Below, one piece after another: positions 18,509 through 25,587 of a stretch of DNA of 64,000 bases (its first letter is position 1; the number at the start of each line of letters is the position of its first letter). A model generated the notes under the pieces. It did no database searches and was not told the DNA's origin. It saw only the letters and a list, made by a program, of their open reading frames with translations. The position numbers were made by a program, and so were the translations under genes. Source of the DNA: Pseudomonas sp. SCA2728.1_7 (GTDB lineage: Bacteria; Pseudomonadota; Gammaproteobacteria; Pseudomonadales; Pseudomonadaceae); the NCBI RefSeq assembly GCF_018138145.1, contig NZ_CP073104.1:1922001-1986000 (forward strand), given 5' to 3'.

Positions 18509-19084
18509 ATGTTGCGCATTCTGTTGATCAACGACACAGCGAAAAAAGTCGGGCGCCTGAAAGCCGCGCTGATTGAAGCCGGTTTCGAAGTCATCGATGA
18601 ATCCGGTCTGACCATCGACCTGCCCGCGCGCGTCGAAACGGTGCGCCCGGACGTGATCCTGATCGATACCGAGTCACCGAGCCGCGATGTCATGGAGCAA
18701 GTCGTGCTGGTCAGCCGCGACCAGCCTCGGCCGATCGTGATGTTTACCGACGAACATGATCCGGGGGTGATGCGCCAGGCGATCAAGTCCGGGGTCAGTG
18801 CGTACATCGTAGAGGGCATTCACGCCCAGCGTCTGCAGCCGATTCTCGATGTGGCGATGGCGCGATTCGAGAGTGATCAGGCGTTGCGTGCGCAGTTGCA
18901 GGCGCGAGACCTGCAATTGGCTGAGCGCAAGCGTATTGAGCTGGCCAAGGGGTTATTGATGAAGATGAAGGATTGCAATGAGGAAGAGGCTTATACCTTG
19001 ATGCGGCGCCAGGCGATGAGCCGGCAGCAGAAGCTGATTCAGGTGGCGGAGCAGATTATTGCCATGAGTGAGCTGCTGGGCTGA
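18509..19084 (+). CDS. nasT: NasT-type ANTAR-domain antiterminator
   Basis: This 191-residue protein has an N-terminal receiver-like domain (LLINDTAKKVGRLK, ILIDTESPSR, MFTDEHDPGVM) and a C-terminal ANTAR RNA-binding domain from about residue 130 (ERKRIELAKGLLMKMKDCNEEEAY..RRQAM). It has the nasT position directly after nasS, with a good AGGAGA ribosome site. The expected targets are two-hairpin leaders that overlap terminators, and two such leaders are visible downstream, before nasA and before nirB. Binding there is inferred, but the sequence fit is strong. Confidence 0.95.
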   Translation: MLRILLINDTAKKVGRLKAALIEAGFEVIDESGLTIDLPARVETVRPDVILIDTESPSRDVMEQVVLVSRDQPRPIVMFTDEHDPGVMRQAIKSGVSAYIVEGIHAQRLQPILDVAMARFESDQALRAQLQARDLQLAERKRIELAKGLLMKMKDCNEEEAYTLMRRQAMSRQQKLIQVAEQIIAMSELLG

Positions 19085-19104
19085 GGTGTTCTCACCGCTG
19101 AAGA

Positions 19105-19284
19105 GCCCCTCACCCTAGCCCTCTCCCCGAGGGAGAGGGGACCGACCGGGGGATGCTCGGGAAATACGCCGACCTGCAATTTCTGCTGTGAATCCATAAT
19201 CGACTCGGTTTCTCAGGTCGATGTTTGGCGCAAGACACCTCGGTCAGTCCCCTCTCCCTCCGGGAGAGGGCTAGGGTGAGGGGC
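19105..19284. repeat. Composite inverted-arm repeat element E2 (core type B, single unit)
   Basis: The left arm 19105-19140 is GCCCCTCACCC.. with an internal hairpin; the right arm 19249-19284 is its inverse. The single core contains TGAATCCATAATCGACTCG, CAGGTCGATGT and GACACCTCGGTCAG, the same unit that is tandemly repeated in E3 (42569-43053). It begins 20 bp after the nasT stop and ends 18 bp before a sigma-54 promoter. Confidence 0.85.
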
Positions 19285-19302
19285 TTTTGATTTTCCGGCT
19301 GT

Positions 19303-19318
19303 TGGCACAAATCTCGCT
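19303..19318 (+). promoter_or_regulatory. Sigma-54 promoter of nasA
   Basis: TTGGCACAAATCTCGC has the -24 GG at 19304-19305 and the -12 GC at 19316-19317 with exactly 10 bp between them. The predicted start is near 19328, five bases before the first leader hairpin. Confidence 0.8.
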
Positions 19319-19332
19319 AGGTAAAACGCACA

Positions 19333-19416
19333 GGTAACCAACGGCGGTTGCCCCACCCACGACAAAGACGTCGCTCACCCGTTCGCCCAACCGGCGCATC
19401 AGGTAGCGGCGTTTTT
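19333..19416 (+). promoter_or_regulatory. NasT/ANTAR antitermination leader and terminator of nasA
   Basis: Hairpin P1 is 19333-19352 (GGTAACC/GGTTGCC, hexaloop AACGGC). Hairpin P2 is 19360-19373 (CGAC/GTCG, hexaloop AAAGAC). Both loops have A at position 1 and G at position 4, as ANTAR targets require. The P2 right side overlaps the terminator stem 19368-19375 with 19405-19412, which is followed by five T residues. In the absence of active NasT the terminator should form. Confidence 0.82.
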
Positions 19417-19517
19417 GCGTTTTGGCCCCACAGCTCGGGGCCGGTGGTGCGGCCGTAGCGGCGCCCCACTTGCTGTTGCATGACTCCTTTCGAGACTCTT
19501 TTCAGCTGAGGTGCGCG

Positions 19518-20729
19518 ATGAATTCAAGCTTCTGGAAATCCGGCCACACCCCGACATTGTTCGCGGCCTTCCTCTATTTCGACCTGAGCTTCATGGTCTG
19601 GTACCTGCTCGGCCCGTTGGCGGTGCAAATCGCCGCCGACCTGCACCTGACCACGCAACAACGTGGCCTCGTCGTCGCCACGCCGATCCTTGCTGGCGCG
19701 GTGCTGCGTTTCATCATGGGCATGCTCGCCGATCGACTGTCGCCGAAAACCGCCGGGCTGATCGGCCAGGTCATTGTCATCTGCGCACTGTTCGGTGCCT
19801 GGAAAATCGGCATTCATAGCTACGAGCAGGCGCTGATCCTCGGCCTGTTCCTCGGCATGGCCGGCGCGTCGTTTGCTGTTGCGCTGCCGCTGGCTTCGCA
19901 GTGGTACCCGCCACAGCATCAGGGCAAAGCCATGGGCATTGCCGGTGCGGGCAACTCCGGCACCGTGTTCGCCGCGCTGCTGGCACCGGTGCTCGCCGCC
20001 GCATTTGGCTGGAGCAACGTTTTCGGTTTCGCCCTGATTCCATTGATCCTGACACTGGTGCTGTTTGCCTGGCTGGCCAAAAATGCGCCGCAGCGGCCGA
20101 AAGCCAAAGCCATGGCCGACTACTTCAAAGCCTTGGGCGACCGTGACAGTTGGTGGTTCATGTTTTTCTACAGCGTGACCTTCGGCGGCTTCATCGGTCT
20201 GGCCAGCGCCCTGCCCGGCTACTTCAACGATCAGTACGGCTTGAGCCCGGTGACCGCTGGTTACTACACCGCCGCCTGCGTGTTCGGCGGCAGTCTGATG
20301 CGGCCATTGGGTGGCGCCCTGGCTGACCGTTTCGGTGGCATCCGCACCTTGCTGGCGATGTACACCGTCGCTGCCGTCTGCATAGCGGCCGTCGGCTTCA
20401 ATCTGCCAAGTTCCTACGCGGCGCTGGCACTTTTCGTCTGCACCATGCTCGGCTTAGGCGCAGGCAACGGCGCGGTGTTCCAACTGGTGCCGCAGCGTTT
20501 TCGTCTGGAGATCGGTGTCATGACCGGGCTGATCGGCATGGCCGGCGGCATCGGCGGCTTTGCCTTGGCCGCCGGCATGGGCGCGATCAAACAGAGCACC
20601 GGCAGCTATCAACTGGCCCTGTGGTTGTTCGCCAGCCTCGGCGTGTTGGCGTGGTTTGGTCTGCACGGCGTCAAGCGTCGCTGGAGAACCACTTGGGGTT
20701 CGGCGGCGGTGACGGCGGCGCGGGTCTGA
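19518..20729 (+). CDS. nasA: Major-facilitator nitrate/nitrite transporter (NarK/NasA type)
   Basis: This 403-residue protein has about 12 membrane segments and belongs to the nitrate/nitrite porter branch of the MFS. Visible features include FDLSFMVWYLLGPLAVQI in helix 1, RFIMGMLADRLSPK after helix 2, a GMAGASFAVALP helix, GAGNSGT and the second glycine-rich GLGAGNGAVFQLVPQRF signature. It should import nitrate for assimilation. The ATG follows the ANTAR leader at 19333-19416; the 32-codon upstream extension is rejected. The next gene starts 7 bp downstream. Confidence 0.93.
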   Translation: MNSSFWKSGHTPTLFAAFLYFDLSFMVWYLLGPLAVQIAADLHLTTQQRGLVVATPILAGAVLRFIMGMLADRLSPKTAGLIGQVIVICALFGAWKIGIHSYEQALILGLFLGMAGASFAVALPLASQWYPPQHQGKAMGIAGAGNSGTVFAALLAPVLAAAFGWSNVFGFALIPLILTLVLFAWLAKNAPQRPKAKAMADYFKALGDRDSWWFMFFYSVTFGGFIGLASALPGYFNDQYGLSPVTAGYYTAACVFGGSLMRPLGGALADRFGGIRTLLAMYTVAAVCIAAVGFNLPSSYAALALFVCTMLGLGAGNGAVFQLVPQRFRLEIGVMTGLIGMAGGIGGFALAAGMGAIKQSTGSYQLALWLFASLGVLAWFGLHGVKRRWRTTWGSAAVTAARV

Positions 20730-20736
20730 AGCGTCG

Positions 20737-22407
20737 ATGGCCCTGCAACTGAGTTTTGCCGAAGCCAGCGCCACCGGCCCGCGCGCGGAAAATCAGGACG
20801 CTTTGCGCCTGGTCACGCCCGCTCCGGCGTTGGCGGCGAGCAAAGGTTTTCTGTTCGCCATCGCCGACGGCGTCAGCCAGTGTGCCGATGGCGGACTGGC
20901 TGCGCGTTCGACCTTGCAGGCCTTGGCGCTCGACTATTACGCCACGCCGGAAACCTGGAGCGTGGCCCAGGCACTGGATCGCCTGCTGCTCGCACAAAAC
21001 CGCTGGTTGCAGGCCAATGGCGGTGGTCAGCCGTTGCTCACCACGGTCAGTGCCTTGGTCATGCGCGGTCGGCGCTTTACCCTCGCCCACGTCGGCGATT
21101 GCCGGGTGTATCGCTGGCACCGCGAAAGTTTGCAGCGGATCTCTGAAGATCACGTTTGGGAACAGCAAGGCATGCAGCATGTGCTCAAGCGTGCGCTGGG
21201 GCTGGATCAGCATCTGGTGCTGGACTTCCTTGACGGTGAACTGCGCGACGGCGAGTGCTTTGTTTTGCTCAGTGACGGTGTCTGGTCGACACTCGGCGAT
21301 ACCGCCATTGCGGCGATTCTGCGTGATCAGCCAGATTTGCACAGCGCCGCGCAGACGCTGGTCAACGCCGCGCATCTGGCGGGGAGCCAGGACAATGCCA
21401 GTGCTTTGCTGGTGCGGGTGGATGCATTGGGTGAGGCCAGTATCGGCGATGCGCTGATTCATCTGCAGCAATGGCCACTGCCTCCAGCGCTGAAATCCGG
21501 GCAGCACTTTGAAGGCTGGCAGGTGCAAGAGATTGTTGCTCAGAGTCAGCAATCGCTGCTTTATCGAGTGCTGGATGGTCAGGGTCAGAGGTGGTTGCTG
21601 AAAACCCTGCCCACGCGCTCCGCTGATGATTCCTACGCCGGGCAAGCGCTGTTGTCCGAAGAATGGTTCCTGAAACGTGTGGCCGGACGGCATTTTCCTG
21701 AAGTCCATGCGTGCAGCCAGCGTCAGCATTTGTACTACGTGATGCGCGAATACTCCGGGACGACGCTGGCGCAGATTTTTCAACAAAATGGGCCTTTACC
21801 CTTGGCGCAATGGCAGGACATCGCCGAGCGCCTGTTGCGCTCGGTCGGGCTGTTGCATCGGCGGCAGATTCTGCACCGGGACATCAAACCGGAAAATCTG
21901 CACGTGGGTGACGATGGCGAATTGCGTCTGCTGGATTTTGGCCTGGCGTATTGTCCGGGATTGTCCGAAGACGCGCCGTCAACGTTGCCGGGAACGCCCA
22001 GCTACATCGCCCCGGAAGCGTTTCGCGGGGATCCGCCGAGTGCGCAACAGGATTTGTATGCAGTCGGCGTGACCCTGTACTTCCAGCTCACCGGGCATTA
22101 TCCCTATGGCGAGATCGAAGCATTTCAGCGGCCGCGATTTGCTGTGGCGGTAAGCGCCAGTCGCTATCGGCCGGATCTGCCGGAATGGCTGGCGCAGAGT
22201 CTGGAGCGTGGGGTGGCGGCTGATCCGCAACAACGGTTTGAAACGGCTGAGGAATGGTTGTTGGTGTTGGAACAGGGCGAGCGGCGCAGTTTGGGTGTGC
22301 GGCCCAGACCATTATTGGAGCGTGAGCCGTTGAAGGTCTGGCGGACGATGGCGTTGGTGGCTCTGTTGGGAAATCTGGTGCTGCTGATTTTGTTGTTTCA
22401 TCACTGA
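20737..22407 (+). CDS. Fusion of PP2C-type protein phosphatase and Ser/Thr protein kinase with C-terminal membrane anchor
   Basis: This 556-residue protein joins two opposed activities. Residues 1-235 are PP2C-like, with metal-site motifs ENQDALR (17), ADGVSQ (43), HVGDCRVY (115), LSDGVW (175) and GSQDNAS (213). Residues 265-520 are a Hanks-type kinase: WLLKTL lysine (287), catalytic loop HRDIKPEN (381), DFG (400), and GTPSYIAPE (416) of the activation segment. A single hydrophobic helix ends the protein (about 536-553), leaving both domains cytoplasmic. It lies 7 bp after nasA, an arrangement also known in P. aeruginosa. A role in nitrate assimilation is inferred from position; substrates are unknown. 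Confidence 0.92.
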   Translation: MALQLSFAEASATGPRAENQDALRLVTPAPALAASKGFLFAIADGVSQCADGGLAARSTLQALALDYYATPETWSVAQALDRLLLAQNRWLQANGGGQPLLTTVSALVMRGRRFTLAHVGDCRVYRWHRESLQRISEDHVWEQQGMQHVLKRALGLDQHLVLDFLDGELRDGECFVLLSDGVWSTLGDTAIAAILRDQPDLHSAAQTLVNAAHLAGSQDNASALLVRVDALGEASIGDALIHLQQWPLPPALKSGQHFEGWQVQEIVAQSQQSLLYRVLDGQGQRWLLKTLPTRSADDSYAGQALLSEEWFLKRVAGRHFPEVHACSQRQHLYYVMREYSGTTLAQIFQQNGPLPLAQWQDIAERLLRSVGLLHRRQILHRDIKPENLHVGDDGELRLLDFGLAYCPGLSEDAPSTLPGTPSYIAPEAFRGDPPSAQQDLYAVGVTLYFQLTGHYPYGEIEAFQRPRFAVAVSASRYRPDLPEWLAQSLERGVAADPQQRFETAEEWLLVLEQGERRSLGVRPRPLLEREPLKVWRTMALVALLGNLVLLILLFHH

Positions 22408-22422
22408 CACCGCGTCGCGGCC

Positions 22423-22488
22423 ATCGCGAGCAGGCTCACTCCTACAATTTGAAATGCGTTCCCCTGTAGGAGTGAGCCTGCTCGCGAT
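22423..22488. repeat. REP inverted pair (A type)
   Basis: Arms at 22423-22445 and 22466-22488, between the kinase gene and the nirB promoter. Confidence 0.93.
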
Positions 22489-22614
22489 GACGTCAGCCCA
22501 ATCACCACAAATCCATCTACCTGAGCGCCCCACGAACGAGCAACCCGCCTCGATTCAGTGCAAAAATCACCCTCAAAAACTGCTAAACCCCAATAAACAC
22601 GCCATTCCCCTACT

Positions 22615-22630
22615 TGGCACAACCACTGCA
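22615..22630 (+). promoter_or_regulatory. Sigma-54 promoter of nirB
   Basis: TTGGCACAACCACTGCA has the GG at 22616-22617 and the GC at 22628-22629 with a 10-bp gap. It is nearly identical to the nasA promoter in its -24 half. The predicted start is near 22640. Confidence 0.82.
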
Positions 22631-22684
22631 TTACCTCTCCCAACACACACATAAAGCCCAACCTTCAACGACGAAGGCTGCGCT

Positions 22685-22748
22685 TCCCGAGAGAACGGGA
22701 CCAGGACAAAGGCGTCCTCGCTAGGCAACTAGCGGGACGCCTTTTTTT
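22685..22748 (+). promoter_or_regulatory. NasT/ANTAR antitermination leader and terminator of nirB
   Basis: P1 is 22685-22700 (TCCCG/CGGGA, hexaloop AGAGAA). P2 is 22703-22718 (AGGAC/GTCCT, hexaloop AAAGGC). Both loops have A1 and G4. P2 overlaps the left half of a strong terminator (22710-22717 with 22735-22742, then seven T residues). This is a textbook ANTAR target and the best example in the window. Confidence 0.88.
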
Positions 22749-22819
22749 GTTTGCGCAAAATTTCTCGAGCAAGGCCTGACTGCCCACAAGAGGCCAGCCG
22801 CAGCTCCCCGGAGAACCTG

Positions 22820-25273
22820 ATGAAAAAACTCAAACTGGTGATGATCGGCAATGGCATGGCCGGGGTCCGCACCCTCGAAGAACTGCTCAAGCTGAGCAAC
22901 GAGCTGTACGACATCACGGTCTTCGGCGCCGAACCGCACACCAACTACAACCGCATCCTGCTGTCACCGGTGCTGGCCGGTGAGCAGACCTTCGAGGAGA
23001 TCGTGCTCAACGACCTCGACTGGTACCTGGAAAACAACATCAAGTTGCTGCTCAACCGCAAAGTGGTGGAGATCGACCGGGTCAAACGCCGGGTGATCGC
23101 CGAGGACGGCACCGAAGCCGAATACGATCGCCTGCTGATCGCCACCGGTTCGACGCCGTTTATTCTGCCGATCCCCGGCAACACCTTGCACGGGGTGATC
23201 GGTTACCGCGACATCGCCGACACTCAAGCGATGATCGACACCGCCAAAACCCACAAACACGCGGTGGTCATCGGTGGCGGTCTGCTCGGTCTCGAAGCCG
23301 CCAATGGCCTGATGCTGCGCGGCATGCACGTCACCGTGGTGCATATCGGCGAATGGTTGCTGGAACGGCAACTGGATAAAACCAGCGGTCAACTGCTGCA
23401 AACTGCCCTCGAATCCCGTGGTTTGCACTTCCGTCTGTGCGAACAGACCCAAGCCCTGCACGACGCTGGCAATGGCCGGGTCGGCTCGGTGCAATTCAAG
23501 AACGGCGAGATCATCCCCGCCGATCTGGTGGTGATGGCGGCCGGCATTCGCCCCAACACCGAACTGGCGGAAAAGGCCGGCATCCCGTGCAATCGCGGGA
23601 TTCTGGTCAATGACACCCTGCAAACCTACGATCCGCGTATTTATGCGATCGGCGAGTGCGCCAGCCATCGCGGGATTGCCTACGGTCTGGTCGCGCCGCT
23701 GTTCGAACAGGCCAAGGTTTGCGCCAACCACCTCGCACAATTGGGCTTCGCCCGTTATCAGGGTTCGGTGACCTCGACCAAACTCAAAGTCACCGGCATC
23801 GACCTGTTTTCCGCTGGCGACTTCATGGGCGGCGAAGGCACCGAGACCATCACCCTCTCCGACCCGATCGGCGGCGTGTACAAAAAACTGGTGATCAAGG
23901 ATGACGTGCTGGTCGGCGCCTGTCTGTACGGCGATACGGCAGATGGCGGTTGGTATTTCCGGCAGATTCGTGAGAATCACGCCATCGGCGAGATCCGCGA
24001 TCACCTCATGTTTGGAGAAAATGCGTTAGGCGACGTAGGACATCAGGGCCAGGACAAAGCCATGGTCATGGCCGACACCGCCGAAGTCTGCGGCTGCAAC
24101 GGCGTGTGCAAAGGCACCATCGTCAAAGCCATTCAGGAACACGGCCTGTTCAGCGTTGATGAGGTGAAGAAACACACCAAAGCCGCGAGCTCCTGCGGCT
24201 CCTGTGCAGGCCTGGTCGAGCAGATCCTGATCAACACCGTCGGTGGTGCGGCGGACGTCAAACCGAAAAGCGAAAAGGCCATCTGCGGTTGCAGCGACCT
24301 CAACCACGGGCAGATCCGTCAGGCCATCCGCGAGCAACATCTGCTGACCATCGCCGGCACCCTGAGCTACCTCAACTGGCGCACCCCGAACGGCTGCGCA
24401 ACCTGCCGCCCTGCCCTCAACTATTACCTGATTTCCACTTGGCCCGGCGAAGCCAAGGACGATCCGCAATCGCGCCTGATCAACGAACGTGCACACGCCA
24501 ACATCCAGAAGGACGGCACGTACTCGGTGGTACCACGCATGTGGGGCGGCGTGACCAATCCTTCGGAACTGCGGCGAATTGCCGATGTGGCTGACAAGTA
24601 TCAGGTGCCGATGGTCAAGGTCACCGGCGGCCAGCGCATCGACTTGCTCGGCATCAAGAAGCAGGATCTGCCGGGCGTGTGGAAAGACCTCGACATGCCG
24701 TCCGGCCACGCCTACGGCAAATCCATCCGCACGGTAAAAACCTGCGTCGGCAGTGAGTTCTGCCGCTTCGGCACGCAAAACTCGACACAACTGGGCATCG
24801 AGCTGGAGCACGACCTGTTCAACATGTGGTCGCCGCACAAAGTGAAACTCGCTGTTTCCGGATGCCCACGCAACTGCTCGGAAGCGGGGATCAAAGACGT
24901 AGGAATCATCGGCGTCGACTCCGGCTGGGAGATGTACATCGGCGGCAACGGCGGGATCAAAACCGAAGTCGCCGAATTCTTCGTCAAGCTGAAAACTGCC
25001 GAGGAAGTGCGCGAATACAACGGTGCGTTCCTGCAGCTGTATCGCGAAGAAGCCTTCTACCTCGAACGTACCGTGCACTACCTGCAACGGGTCGGCATGG
25101 AACACATCAAGAAAGCCGTGCTCGAAGACCCCGAGCGCCGCAAAGCCTTGAACGAGCGCCTGCAATTCTCCCTGTCGTTCGAGCAAGACCCGTGGAAAGA
25201 ACGTCTGGTGCAGCCGCAACTGAAGAAAGAATTCGACGTGATCCCTGTGAAAAATCTGGAGGTGCCGGCATGA
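22820..25273 (+). CDS. nirB: Assimilatory nitrite reductase [NAD(P)H], large subunit
   Basis: This 817-residue protein reduces nitrite to ammonium using FAD, Fe-S and siroheme. Order: FAD/NAD(P)H oxidoreductase domain (VMIGNGMAGVRTLE at 6; VVIGGGLLGLEAANGL near 152); two BFD-like [2Fe-2S] regions with the CGCNGVCKGT and CGSCAGLVEQ cysteines (about 420-475) and a further CGCS...CATCRPAL set; nitrite/sulfite reductase half-domain; and siroheme/4Fe-4S cysteines KTCVGSEFC and SGCPRNCSEAG near 640-690. The ATG at MKKLKLVMIG is used. nirD overlaps by ATGA. Confidence 0.96.
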   Translation: MKKLKLVMIGNGMAGVRTLEELLKLSNELYDITVFGAEPHTNYNRILLSPVLAGEQTFEEIVLNDLDWYLENNIKLLLNRKVVEIDRVKRRVIAEDGTEAEYDRLLIATGSTPFILPIPGNTLHGVIGYRDIADTQAMIDTAKTHKHAVVIGGGLLGLEAANGLMLRGMHVTVVHIGEWLLERQLDKTSGQLLQTALESRGLHFRLCEQTQALHDAGNGRVGSVQFKNGEIIPADLVVMAAGIRPNTELAEKAGIPCNRGILVNDTLQTYDPRIYAIGECASHRGIAYGLVAPLFEQAKVCANHLAQLGFARYQGSVTSTKLKVTGIDLFSAGDFMGGEGTETITLSDPIGGVYKKLVIKDDVLVGACLYGDTADGGWYFRQIRENHAIGEIRDHLMFGENALGDVGHQGQDKAMVMADTAEVCGCNGVCKGTIVKAIQEHGLFSVDEVKKHTKAASSCGSCAGLVEQILINTVGGAADVKPKSEKAICGCSDLNHGQIRQAIREQHLLTIAGTLSYLNWRTPNGCATCRPALNYYLISTWPGEAKDDPQSRLINERAHANIQKDGTYSVVPRMWGGVTNPSELRRIADVADKYQVPMVKVTGGQRIDLLGIKKQDLPGVWKDLDMPSGHAYGKSIRTVKTCVGSEFCRFGTQNSTQLGIELEHDLFNMWSPHKVKLAVSGCPRNCSEAGIKDVGIIGVDSGWEMYIGGNGGIKTEVAEFFVKLKTAEEVREYNGAFLQLYREEAFYLERTVHYLQRVGMEHIKKAVLEDPERRKALNERLQFSLSFEQDPWKERLVQPQLKKEFDVIPVKNLEVPA

Positions 25274-25587
25274 ACTGGCTGGATATCTGTGCTCTCGAAG
25301 AGATCAACGCCCTCGGCTCGCGGATCATTGCCGGTCCGAAAGGTGACATCGCGATTTTTCGTACAAGCGACGATGAGGTTTTCGCCCTCGACGACCGCTG
25401 CCCGCACAAGGGCGGGCCACTGTCGCAAGGACTGATCTACGGCAAACGCGTGGCCTGCCCACTGCACAACTGGCAGATCGATCTCGAATCCGGCGAAGCG
25501 CAAGCGCCAGACATCGGTTGCGCGCACCATCACCCGGCGCGGGTCGAAAACGGTCGCGTGCAACTGGCCCTGCGGGACGCCATCTGA
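25270..25587 (+). CDS. nirD: Assimilatory nitrite reductase small subunit (Rieske protein)
   Basis: This 105-residue Rieske-fold protein has the [2Fe-2S] ligands in RCPHKGGPL (C-x-H) and ACPLHNW (C-x-x-H). It is the small subunit of NADH nitrite reductase. The ATG overlaps the nirB stop (ATGA), and the stop overlaps the nasC start (TGATG), so translation of the three genes is coupled. Confidence 0.96.
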   Translation: MNWLDICALEEINALGSRIIAGPKGDIAIFRTSDDEVFALDDRCPHKGGPLSQGLIYGKRVACPLHNWQIDLESGEAQAPDIGCAHHHPARVENGRVQLALRDAI

